Below, piece by piece: positions 1-5,607 of a stretch of DNA of 12,002 bases. The number at the start of each line of letters is the position of its first letter. The stretch's first letter is position 1. The notes beneath the pieces are model-generated. The model was not told where the DNA came from. It saw nothing but the letters and a program-made list of their open reading frames with translations, and searched no databases. A program made the position numbers and the translations under genes. The stretch spans positions 1 to 12,002 of the forward strand of contig JAILNP010000039.1 in the NCBI GenBank assembly GCA_024691475.1, given 5' to 3'. This DNA is from Denitrobacterium sp024691475 (GTDB lineage Bacteria; Actinomycetota; Coriobacteriia; Coriobacteriales; Eggerthellaceae).

Positions 1-1
1 G

Positions 2-1795
2 AAGAACGGGCGCACGCAGATCGTCATCACCGAGATTCCCTATCAGGTTAACCGCCAGCGCCTGCCGGAGAAGCTGGGCGACCTGGTACGCGACAAGAAA
101 CTGCCCGAAATCGCCCACATCCACGACGGCGCCGACCGCCATGGCATCGACATCATCATCGAGCTGAAGAAGGACGCCATTCCCCAGGTAGTGCTGAACA
201 AGCTGTTCAAGCACACCCAGCTGCAGACCACGTTTGGCGTGAACATGCTGGCCCTGGTCGACGACGTGCCGCATACCCTTTCCCTGAAGGAAGTGCTGCA
301 TTACTACATCGAGCACCAGATGGACGTCATCACCCGTCGTACGCGTTACGACCTGCAGAAGGCCGAAGAGCGTGCCCACATCGTGCGCGGCTTGCTCATT
401 GCTCTCGATCACATCGACGAGGTCATCAAGACCATTCGCTCTTCCAAGACCGACAAGGAAGCACGCGAGCGCTTGATTGAGCAATTTGGCCTCGACGAGA
501 TTCAGGCCAACGCCATCCTGGAGATGCGCCTGCGTCGTCTGACCGGCTTAGAATATGAAAAGCTCCAGGATGAGTTGAACGAACTGGAAGAAAAGATCGC
601 CTACTACAAGCGCGTGCTCGAGGATGACAACCTGGTGAAGGAAATCATTCGCGACGAGCTTTTGGAAATCAAGAAGAAGTACAACACCGAGCGCAAGACG
701 GTTATCACGGCTTCTTCCTCTACCGACATCAATGTGGAAGACCTCATCGCCGACGAGGACATGGTTGTTACGCTCACCAAGGGTGGTTATATCAAGCGCA
801 TCCCGCTTGCCGCGTATCGTCAGCAGAAGCGTGGTGGCAAGGGCATGTCGGGTGTGAACTTGAAGGATGACGACTTCGTCGAGCATCTGTTTGTGGCCAG
901 CACCCATGCGTACATGCTGTTCTTCAGCTCGCGCGGTAGGGTGTATCGCCTGAAGGTCTACGAGATCCCCGAGGCTGGCCGCCATGCCCGCGGTACGGCC
1001 ATCGTGAACCTGCTGCAGCTTGATAGGCAGGCAGGCGAGACCGTGGCCAGCGTTATTGCCACGAAGGACTTCCCCGAAGAGGAATACCTGATGTTCGCCA
1101 CCGCCCGGGGCATGGTGAAGAAGACCTCGATGAGCCTGTACGACCGTACGCGCCGCGACGGCCTAATTGCCATCAATCTGAAGGAAGAAGACGAGCTCAT
1201 CGACGTAAAGCGCGTGGCTCCCGGCCAGAGCGTCGTAATGGTTTCCAGCGCCGGCAAGGCCATCTGCTGGGATGAGGGCGAGGTTCGCGCCATGGGTCGC
1301 GACACTATGGGCGTGCGCGGCATGACGCTTGCCGACGATGCCCGCTTGCTGAGCATGTCTATTGTGCGCGGCGAGAGCGACCTGTTCGTCATCACCGAGC
1401 GCGGCTATGGCAAGCGTACTCCCATGAGCGAGTACCCGAACCACCATCGCGGCGGCCAGGGCGTGTTCACTATCGCCATGACCGATAAGAAGGGCCAGCT
1501 TGCCGCTGCCAAGGTCGTGAATGAAGAAGAGGAGGTTATCATCATCACCGAAGAGGGCATTCTCGTGCGTACCGCCGTTGCGGGCATCTCGCAGCTTGGC
1601 CGCAACACGCAGGGCGTGCGCGTCATGGACGTTGCCGATAAGGACAAGGTAACGGCCGTGGGCATTGCGGATGACTCCGAGGAACGTCACCAGCAGCTCG
1701 CTGGTGGGGAAGAGGAAGGCGAAGGCGCAAGCCAAGAAGCTATCGAAGGCCAGGAATCCGCCGAGCCCGTTACCGAGGAAGGCGCTGAGGAATAG
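2..1795 (+). CDS. gyrA: DNA gyrase subunit A, 5'-truncated by window edge
   Basis: This is the ATP-dependent type II topoisomerase subunit that cuts and rejoins DNA; it pairs with GyrB to introduce negative supercoils. The reading frame is already open at base 2, so the N-terminal part with the catalytic tyrosine lies outside. What is seen is the end of the breakage-reunion domain (TEIPYQVN, then TQLQTTFGVNMLAL), the long coiled-coil arm (about bases 350-680) and the C-terminal beta-pinwheel. The GyrA box QQKRGGKG at 821-844 marks gyrase rather than topoisomerase IV ParC, which lacks a good copy. Repeated blade motifs follow (RGTAIVNLL, MGVRGMTL, GQGVFTI, QGVRVMDV). The tail after about base 1670 is strongly acidic (runs of E), as in many gyrases. 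It ends with TAG, followed by a parS-like site and a strong terminator. Identification is secure. Confidence 0.97.
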   Translation, partial: KNGRTQIVITEIPYQVNRQRLPEKLGDLVRDKKLPEIAHIHDGADRHGIDIIIELKKDAIPQVVLNKLFKHTQLQTTFGVNMLALVDDVPHTLSLKEVLHYYIEHQMDVITRRTRYDLQKAEERAHIVRGLLIALDHIDEVIKTIRSSKTDKEARERLIEQFGLDEIQANAILEMRLRRLTGLEYEKLQDELNELEEKIAYYKRVLEDDNLVKEIIRDELLEIKKKYNTERKTVITASSSTDINVEDLIADEDMVVTLTKGGYIKRIPLAAYRQQKRGGKGMSGVNLKDDDFVEHLFVASTHAYMLFFSSRGRVYRLKVYEIPEAGRHARGTAIVNLLQLDRQAGETVASVIATKDFPEEEYLMFATARGMVKKTSMSLYDRTRRDGLIAINLKEEDELIDVKRVAPGQSVVMVSSAGKAICWDEGEVRAMGRDTMGVRGMTLADDARLLSMSIVRGESDLFVITERGYGKRTPMSEYPNHHRGGQGVFTIAMTDKKGQLAAAKVVNEEEEVIIITEEGILVRTAVAGISQLGRNTQGVRVMDVADKDKVTAVGIADDSEERHQQLAGGEEEGEGASQEAIEGQESAEPVTEEGAEE

Positions 1796-1808
1796 CCTCT
1801 AACCCCGG

Positions 1809-1824
1809 TGTTTCACATGAAACA
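1809..1824. promoter_or_regulatory. parS: parS-like ParB-binding site
   Basis: The 16-mer TGTTTCACATGAAACA matches the widely conserved chromosomal parS consensus TGTTTCACGTGAAACA at 15 of 16 positions; the difference is one central G to A. ParB nucleates on such sites near the replication origin and loads SMC for chromosome segregation. The position, just after gyrA in what is usually an origin-proximal block, fits. It lies between the gyrA stop codon and its terminator, so it does not disturb a coding region. The mismatch breaks the perfect dyad, so binding may be weaker. Confidence 0.6.
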
Positions 1825-1826
1825 TT

Positions 1827-1855
1827 AAGGAGCCGGCTTCGTGCCGGCTCCTTTT
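1827..1855 (+). terminator. gyrA intrinsic terminator, probably bidirectional
   Basis: A perfect 9-bp GC-rich stem (GGAGCCGGC at 1829-1837 with GCCGGCTCC at 1843-1851) and a 5-nt loop are followed by TTTT; AA at 1827-1828 can extend the stem. It ends gyrA. The convergent nuclease gene on the other strand reaches it about 40 bases past its stop codon, so it may serve both. Confidence 0.9.
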
Positions 1856-1893
1856 CTATGCGCTGTTGGATTGTTTGATTATGCGCTTGCTTG

Positions 1894-2397
1894 CTATTCG
1901 AGGAAATCGTCGGGGTGAAGGTTCTTCACGAACGAGTGGAATTCCTTGATTTCCTCTTGGTCGTCTTTGTCGCTGTGGAATAGGAAGGGGAATGAGGTCT
2001 TCTGGAGGACGTCCTCATCCATGAAAATGGGCGCGCCTTGGCGCACCGCGAGCGAGATGGCATCGCTGGGGCGTGCATCGAGCTCGATGGCGCGATCCCC
2101 CTGATGCAGGATAAGGTGGGCGTAGAAGGTCTGCTCCTTCTGTGCTACGATCTCTACCCGCAAAATGGTTGCATCCAAGCTTGTGAGTGCGTTCATCATG
2201 AGATCATGCGTCATGGGGCGTGCGAAATGTGCATTCTCCAGAGACATGCCAAGCTGCGATGCTTCCACTACGCCCAACCAAATGGGGACGATGCGACAGT
2301 CGCGATGCTTCTCGAAATCTTCAGTGGGGCAGAGGACCAAAATCGAAGGATTTGGAGCGTTCGTAACCACTAAAGTCTGTACAGACATCTGAATCAT
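1894..2397 (-). CDS. Bifunctional nuclease family protein (DUF151/BFN)
   Basis: A 167-residue protein of the DUF151 family, whose plant and mycobacterial members are reported to have RNase and DNase activity; the cellular role in bacteria is not settled. Family signatures are plain: a VPIWLGVVEA segment (residues 37-46), ARPMTHDLM (59-67), FYAHL (91-95), and the hallmark ELDARPSDAISLAVR (105-119), followed by APIFMDEDVL. The tail is acidic. The start at 2397 is chosen because GAGGGGG lies 9 bases upstream on the minus strand; the Met at residue 4 (start 2388) would place it too far. It is convergent with gyrA, and divergent from the tRNA operon. Single gene, no operon partner seen. Confidence 0.92.
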   Translation of the reverse strand: MIQMSVQTLVVTNAPNPSILVLCPTEDFEKHRDCRIVPIWLGVVEASQLGMSLENAHFARPMTHDLMMNALTSLDATILRVEIVAQKEQTFYAHLILHQGDRAIELDARPSDAISLAVRQGAPIFMDEDVLQKTSFPFLFHSDKDDQEEIKEFHSFVKNLHPDDFLE

Positions 2398-2425
2398 TAC
2401 GGTTTACCCCCTCATAATCCCGGCA

Positions 2426-2434
2426 TGTTATAAT
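2426..2434 (+). promoter_or_regulatory. Extended -10 promoter element, outer tRNA promoter
   Basis: TGTTATAAT is a perfect extended -10 box (TGn plus TATAAT). No convincing -35 is visible, which extended -10 promoters do not need. Transcription would run toward the tRNAs with a leader of about 75 bases. The reverse strand reads ATTATAAC here, so the site could also help fire the nuclease gene divergently. Confidence 0.45.
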
Positions 2435-2469
2435 CAATTGTGAACTTTCTCCATACTATCAGATTTGTC

Positions 2470-2498
2470 TTGCACAAAAGGGGTGGGGAGGGTATTCT
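2470..2498 (+). promoter_or_regulatory. tRNA-Ile/Ala operon promoter
   Basis: TTGCAC at 2470-2475 and TATTCT at 2493-2498 are exactly 17 bases apart. The predicted start near 2505 is about 12 bases before the mature tRNA-Ile 5' end, the short leader usual for tRNA operons. Confidence 0.5.
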
Positions 2499-2516
2499 AA
2501 TCAAGCGCGTTTTCGC

Positions 2517-2593
<77 letters not shown>

Positions 2594-2601
2594 TTTTGTC
2601 G

Positions 2602-2645
2602 ATAAACGCTCCACCGTGAGCCGAGTTTGCCGGTGGAGCGTTTAT
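2602..2645 (+). other. Perfect 15-bp hairpin between the two tRNAs
   Basis: ATAAACGCTCCACCG (2602-2616) is the exact reverse complement of 2631-2645, with a 14-nt loop. A T-rich stretch (TTTATTAAT) runs from the 3' arm, but there is no clean T tract after it. It may attenuate transcription between the tRNAs, be a bidirectional terminator, or be an RNase landing site for separating them. No second promoter is obvious in front of tRNA-Ala. Confidence 0.7.
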
Positions 2646-2678
2646 TAATATCTAGCAGCGAAAACGACTTACATATTT

Positions 2679-2754
2679 GGGGCATTAGCTCAGCTGGGAG
2701 AGCGCGGGCTTTGCAAGCCTGAGGTCAGGGGTTCGATCCCCCTATGCTCCACCA
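2679..2754 (+). tRNA. tRNA-Ala(TGC)
   Basis: A 76-nt cloverleaf with encoded CCA. Acceptor GGGGCAT (2679-2685) pairs with ATGCTCC (2744-2750) with one G-T pair; discriminator A2751; CCA 2752-2754. The anticodon loop TTTGCAA gives TGC at 2712-2714. Its 3' segment (about 2728-2755) recurs as fragments at 4382, 5446 (inverted), 5553 and 5832, suggesting that the gene serves as an integration target. Confidence 0.97.
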
Positions 2755-2762
2755 AATTTATT

Positions 2763-2785
2763 AGGTCCAGAAATGGACCTTTTTT
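2763..2785 (+). terminator. tRNA operon terminator
   Basis: AGGTCC (2763-2768) pairs with GGACCT (2775-2780) around a 6-nt loop and runs into six T (2780-2785). It lies 8 bases after the tRNA-Ala CCA end. Confidence 0.85.
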
Positions 2786-2797
2786 ATTCCATCCCGC

Positions 2798-2987
2798 GCC
2801 CGACGGGGAATCCCCTTCAGGGCACCACCTCGCTGCTCGCGTGGCTTAGGCCCCGCACGGGCCTAAGCCTACGCTCGTGCGCTGCGTTGGCTCATGCTTT
2901 TACTTGCGCTGCTTGGGTTCTGGCGAACCCAAGCTAAGCGCATTTTTATGCTTTCACAGTGCCCCTGAAGGGGATTCCCCGTCGGGC
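2798..2987. repeat. Palindrome-rich element with 27-bp terminal inverted repeats
   Basis: Arms 2798-2824 and 2960-2987 are reverse complements except for a single-base indel; each contains the near-palindrome GGGGAATCCCC. Inside are two perfect 10-bp hairpins: GCTTAGGCCC (2844-2853) with 2859-2868, and GCTTGGGTTC (2911-2920) with 2925-2934. The rest is rich in GCG/TGCGC words. No ORF of note is present. It could be a non-autonomous mobile element, a REP/BIME-like repeat, or a structured RNA. It carries no transposase. Confidence 0.7.
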
Positions 2988-3192
2988 TGGGTGTCGTAGG
3001 TTGCGGCCCTTCTTGTCCCTGATGCTGGTTTGGAGCGTAGGGCGCTCAACGAGAATAAACCGTTTTGTTTCTTGCCTCAGGAGCGTTATGAGTTGGCGTG
3101 GATGCTATATGACGTAAGTAAATTCGAAATCAGAGTTCTGTCCTAAATTCGATTTGTCGTTATCATTCTGGGGTTTTGCTTCTTGCAAAATA
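2988..3192. other. Intergenic stretch without a supported gene
   Basis: No ORF with a ribosome binding site and plausible length is seen. One frame (3060-3146) stays open and reads like a short protein scrap (…ERYELAWMLYDV…) before TAA at 3144. This recalls the N-terminus of UMF1-type MFS proteins, but it is too short to call. The composition becomes AT-rich from about 3110. Confidence 0.4.
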
Positions 3193-3201
3193 TGAGATAA
3201 T
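3193..3201 (+). promoter_or_regulatory. Extended -10 promoter for the coiled-coil gene
   Basis: TGAGATAAT gives TGn followed by GATAAT, five of six bases of the -10 consensus. No strong -35 is seen. The expected transcription start (about 3208) coincides with the first base of the outer stem of the folded leader. Confidence 0.5.
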
Positions 3202-3206
3202 TCCCA

Positions 3207-3372
3207 TGTCGAGTCATTATATTTCGCTGGTTTCCCAGGCGTTGGGTGTGAGAGCACCCGGCATTAGCGCTTGGTTTTCCAGCGATTGATGACTCGACAC
3301 CATCAAGTCGGGTGCTCTCTGTCTATGAGCCTCCCCGAAAATGTTTTGCGATGCATGGAATGGAGGCAATCC
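3207..3372 (+). promoter_or_regulatory. Long folded 5' leader RNA, candidate cis-regulator
   Basis: A nested stem is visible: P1 TGTCGAGTCAT (3207-3217) with 3289-3299, perfect 11 bp; P2 3224-3230 with 3279-3285, 7 bp; P3 CCAGGCG (3235-3241) with 3268-3274, one G-T; P4 GGGTGT (3244-3249) with 3254-3259, closed by a GAGA (GNRA) tetraloop. A downstream strand CGGGTGCTCTC (3309-3319) is the perfect complement of 3250-3260, that is, the P4 loop plus its 3' arm. It could form an 11-bp pseudoknot or replace P4. Further on, GCCTCC (3329-3334) complements the ribosome site GGAGGC (3362-3367), and CATGGA (3354-3359) pairs with TCCATG (3370-3375), burying the start codon. No known riboswitch class was recognised. 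Alternatively the inverted repeats act as DNA. Confidence 0.55.
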
Positions 3373-4287
3373 ATGGACCACTCTCAGGAAGTCGAGTACA
3401 TCGGCAAAATTCTCAAACTTGAAGAAAAGCTAAAGCGAGAAGGTAATGAGCTTCGTACTCTAAAAAGCGCTCGATTTAGAGAGGCTCCCGCCGAACCAAA
3501 ACACGAGCAAGTTCAGCGAACTTACCCCGCTACGAAATCAACTGAAAAATGGAATGTTTTCCTTGCCTTTGGCCCCTTGGTGTTTTCTATTGTTTTTGGA
3601 ATTGTTGACGTGTTCTTTCGTTTCTTAGGCGGTTGGTGGTCTCTTTTTGAAATTCTTGCTCTGATTTGGATTCCGGTATATTACTTTGCCATTCTCAGGC
3701 CGAAACGGAAAGCGAACATCGCCGCAATCGAGGCTAGCCCAGAATGGAAAGCTGAACGCGCAAAACTCGACGCTGAATTTGATGCGCAACAGTCTGCGCT
3801 TGATCAACGGTATTTTGCCGAAAAAGAGGTATACGACAATAAAACGTTGCCCGCTTACAAGGCTGCTCTAGAAGAGTGGACGGCAGAGCAAGATGAAAAG
3901 ATTCGCGTTAAGCGTTCGGAGATCGACTCAGATAAAGCTGATCTAGATAAGATGTATGTTGAATCTCAACTTGTACCTCAACAATTCAGAAGCATCGATT
4001 CGCTTCGGTATATTTACCAGACGGTATCTACGTCGAGCTATAACGTTCAGCAAGCGATAGCAGCGTATGAAAAGCATTTGCAGCGTGAACTTGATGCTGA
4101 GAAGATTAAACTTGAAAACGAGAAAATCAAGCTTGCGGACGAGCAGAATTACTTGCTTGCTGAGCAAAATGAGATTGCAGAAAAAGCGCGGCGAGATGCT
4201 AATATTGCAGCCGTTGCATCAACGTATCAACGCCATAAAACGAATAAGACGCTTGATAAGATTGCCCGAAATTCTTCCGGAAAGTGA
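3373..4287 (+). CDS. Two-TM coiled-coil protein of unknown function
   Basis: A 304-residue protein. The start at 3373 is preferred because GGAGG (3362-3366) lies six bases upstream; an earlier in-frame ATG (3271) would put the start inside the folded leader. Layout: charged helix (1-50), two hydrophobic segments (about 61-83 and 88-108) likely forming a membrane hairpin, then long K/E-rich helices (112-195 and 230-290) with coiled-coil character. Between them lies a segment at 201-240 (VPQQFRSIDSLRYIYQTVST, then SSYNVQQAIAAYE). From memory this resembles a stretch seen in uncharacterised Gram-positive proteins next to Zn-ribbon or TM segments, of the type VP..yR...aL.yiY..ls..ra..l.eAi..ye. 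Base composition is lower in GC than gyrA, consistent with transfer. It stands alone after the leader RNA and before its own terminator. No enzymatic motif is seen; a membrane-attached scaffold or stress sensor is only a guess. Confidence 0.8.
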   Translation: MDHSQEVEYIGKILKLEEKLKREGNELRTLKSARFREAPAEPKHEQVQRTYPATKSTEKWNVFLAFGPLVFSIVFGIVDVFFRFLGGWWSLFEILALIWIPVYYFAILRPKRKANIAAIEASPEWKAERAKLDAEFDAQQSALDQRYFAEKEVYDNKTLPAYKAALEEWTAEQDEKIRVKRSEIDSDKADLDKMYVESQLVPQQFRSIDSLRYIYQTVSTSSYNVQQAIAAYEKHLQRELDAEKIKLENEKIKLADEQNYLLAEQNEIAEKARRDANIAAVASTYQRHKTNKTLDKIARNSSGK

Positions 4288-4339
4288 GAGGGAGGGGTAT
4301 TAGGGAAAACCCAGATTTACAAAAGAGTCAATTTGAGAT

Positions 4340-4367
4340 GGGCTGTCTATGGCAGCCCTTTTCTTTT
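4340..4367 (+). terminator. Terminator of the coiled-coil gene
   Basis: GGGCTGTC (4340-4347) pairs with GGCAGCCC (4351-4358), with one G-T pair, around a 3-nt loop, followed by TTTTCTTTT. It lies about 50 bases after the stop codon and immediately before a tRNA-Ala fragment. Confidence 0.85.
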
Positions 4368-4381
4368 GCAAAAGTCGCGAT

Positions 4382-4408
4382 CCCCCCTATGCTCCACCAA
4401 CCACTCAA
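4382..4408 (+). repeat. tRNA-Ala 3'-end fragment, copy A (direct)
   Basis: Positions 4383-4400 repeat the last 18 bases around the tRNA-Ala end (2738-2755) exactly. CGAT precedes with one extra C in the C run. The following ACCACTCAA (4400-4408) is shared with copy B but not with the native tRNA junction. This looks like an att-type scar of an integration at tRNA-Ala or at a paralogue. Confidence 0.75.
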
Positions 4409-4539
4409 GGGGTCCTTTGGGTGTGAATCTTCGGACGCATCCGTGCTCCTTGTCGAATTCCATACCAACGATGAAGGGTGCATCATCGATGATGACGTTT
4501 TTTAGTCTTCAGTCCCAGATTCCTCCTTGCGGATGCGTC

Positions 4540-4570
4540 TTGACCTCACCTTGGGTTCAGGTTGCAAAAT
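4540..4570 (+). promoter_or_regulatory. MerR-type promoter with 19-bp spacer
   Basis: TTGACC (4540-4545) and CAAAAT (4565-4570) are separated by 19 bases. The interval carries an imperfect dyad, ACCT.A.C....G.T.AGGT (4543-4562). A long spacer with a dyad centred between -35 and -10 is the hallmark of MerR-family activators. Known relatives of the downstream acetyltransferase often sit in MerR-controlled reductase clusters. No merR gene is in the window. The stretch 4409-4539 holds nothing else supported. Confidence 0.5.
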
Positions 4571-4654
4571 GAGCGTAGATTGGATGGGGGTAGCTAAACG
4601 GCTGGCTCCTGTGGCGTTGAACGCATTGGGGCGGTCCGAGGAAAAGAGTGTGAC

Positions 4655-5263
4655 ATGGCTGAGTGTTTCTATGAAGACGGCAGCGAATTGACGTCCGATC
4701 AGATTTCTTACTTTCTGGAGTGCATGAATTCGGGTGAGGAAGTCGAGGTAGGAAGCGAAGCGCATCGTCTCATGACGGCTGCGTCTGAACGAGCAATGCG
4801 CATTACATCGCGCATGAATGCGCAATTCGACAGTTTGTCCCGCGTGTGCGAACGGCTCGAGGAACTGTGGATATGTGACCTGCCCGAGAGCGTGGGGTTG
4901 TTCCCGCCCTTTACAACCGACTGCGGGCTTAATACGCACGTAGGCGAGGGCGTATTCATCAATGCAGGCTGTCGCTTTCAGGATCAGGGTGGCATTTACA
5001 TAGGAAATCGCGCGCTCATTGGGCATAACTGCGTAATTGCTACGCTCAATCACAACATGGACCCCGCTCTCCGCGCGAATTTGCTGCCCGCGCCTGTGCA
5101 TATCGAAGCAGATGCATGGCTGGGCGCGAATGTTACGGTGCTTCCGGGCGTAACTATTGGCGAAGGTGCCGTGGTTGCTGCTGGTGCGGTTGTGACGAAA
5201 GACGTCCCCGCACGCACGGTTGTGGGTGGCGTTCCTGCAAAGGTAATCAAAGAGCTCGTGTAG
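4655..5263 (+). CDS. Sugar O-acetyltransferase, left-handed beta-helix (LacA/DapH-GlmU-related)
   Basis: A 202-residue hexapeptide-repeat acetyltransferase that would transfer an acetyl group from acetyl-CoA to a sugar or similar hydroxyl acceptor in the cytoplasm. Residues 1-75 are helical and only vaguely like the maltose-acetyltransferase cap. Then come PPFTTDCGLNTHVGEGVFIN (84-103) and hexapeptide turns IYIGNRALIGHNCVI. The putative catalytic His133 lies in LNHNMDP, with AWLGANVTVLPGVTIGEGAV and GGVPAKVIKEL closing the helix. Length matches the family. The start at 4655 is the first ATG; GAGG at 4638-4641 is a little far (13 bases). The gene follows a MerR-type promoter by about 85 bases and stands alone, although such genes commonly lie at the end of MerR/aldo-keto reductase/flavodoxin clusters, so it may be a leftover of one. 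The true substrate is unknown. Confidence 0.88.
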   Translation: MAECFYEDGSELTSDQISYFLECMNSGEEVEVGSEAHRLMTAASERAMRITSRMNAQFDSLSRVCERLEELWICDLPESVGLFPPFTTDCGLNTHVGEGVFINAGCRFQDQGGIYIGNRALIGHNCVIATLNHNMDPALRANLLPAPVHIEADAWLGANVTVLPGVTIGEGAVVAAGAVVTKDVPARTVVGGVPAKVIKELV

Positions 5264-5288
5264 CGGAAGATATATGCTACGCATTTGC

Positions 5289-5322
5289 CTTGCGTGAACA
5301 AGGCTTCGCCCCTCGTTCACGC
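5289..5322. repeat. Dispersed hairpin repeat, copy 1
   Basis: GCGTGAAC (5292-5299) pairs with GTTCACGC (5315-5322). The unit begins CTTGCGTGAACAAG and ends CGTTCACG; the same unit recurs at 5862-5894. It lies between the convergent acetyltransferase and LuxR remnant and might slow transcription, but there is no T tract. Confidence 0.65.
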
Positions 5323-5336
5323 ATGACCCTGAGGGG

Positions 5337-5423
5337 TTAATCCCGAGAGTCTTGGGTGTCCACTTCCTCGAATTGGCGGATCAGCTCTTCTCGTGAGTGA
5401 ACGCCGCATTTTCGATATATGCC
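5337..5423 (-). pseudogene. C-terminal stump of a LuxR-family regulator
   Basis: The minus strand encodes GIYRKCGVHSREELIRQFEE and eight more residues before TAA at 5339-5337. This is the last helix region of LuxR/NarL-type DNA-binding domains (family pattern …HIYRKLGVHSRqELI…). The preceding recognition helix (T/NTVKTH) is missing: upstream the frame runs into AT-rich sequence and then an inverted tRNA-Ala fragment at 5446. The gene has therefore been cut at about 5424-5445, leaving only about 28 codons. LuxR regulators with MFS-like membrane domains are abundant in Eggerthellaceae, so an intact ancestor here is plausible. Not expected to be functional. Confidence 0.62.
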
Positions 5424-5445
5424 TCTTTTCATTATTCTGCACAGT

Positions 5446-5564
5446 GCATAGGGGGATCGAACCCCGAGAGGGGCGAAACGTCCAGCGGACGTTTCGCAAA
5501 GGAGCGCGAAGCGCGACGTACGCAGACGCAAGCGAAGCGCCGCGGCTGCCGCATCCCCCTATGC
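5446..5564. repeat. Inverted-repeat element bounded by tRNA-Ala fragments
   Basis: The left end 5446-5465 is a 20-base exact reverse complement of tRNA-Ala 2728-2747. Its first 12 bases form a perfect inverted repeat with 5553-5564, the start of copy B. Between them are a perfect 11-bp hairpin (GCGAAACGTCC 5473-5483 with 5487-5497, loop AGC) and a GCG/AAGCGC-rich stretch. The architecture parallels the 2798-2987 element, though the end sequences differ. No coding function is supported. Confidence 0.65.
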
Positions 5565-5580
5565 TCAACCAACCACTCAA
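5553..5580 (+). repeat. tRNA-Ala 3'-end fragment, copy B (direct)
   Basis: ATCCCCCTATGCTC, then AACCAACCACTCAA: the tRNA end with one C to A change, followed by the same ACCACTCAA as copy A. A small GC hairpin (GAGGCC 5583-5588 with GGCCTC 5592-5597) follows directly; it resembles a weak terminator. Confidence 0.72.
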
Positions 5581-5607
5581 TAGAGGCCAAGGGCCTCCTT
5601 GAACCCT

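Noticed and set aside
1163..1735. Minus-strand 190-aa ORF inside gyrA
   Set aside because: A shadow of the high-GC gyrA frame with no family resemblance.
3060..3146. Possible N-terminal scrap of a UMF1-type MFS protein (ELAWMLYDV)
   Set aside because: Too short, with only a handful of suggestive residues; could be chance. A BLASTX of this stretch would decide.
4371..4507. Minus-strand open frame with EWLVEHRGD-like translation, also seen at the 5553 copy
   Set aside because: The shared peptide comes from the tRNA-Ala fragment plus ACCACTCAA read in antisense. No ribosome site; a repeat artefact is more likely than a gene family.
4866..4874. TGTGGATAT, one mismatch from a DnaA box
   Set aside because: A single isolated match inside a coding gene; no cluster or AT-rich unwinding region, so no origin is claimed here.
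4502..5320. Minus-strand 272-aa ORF
   Set aside because: It is almost wholly antisense to the well-supported acetyltransferase and shows no recognisable domain.
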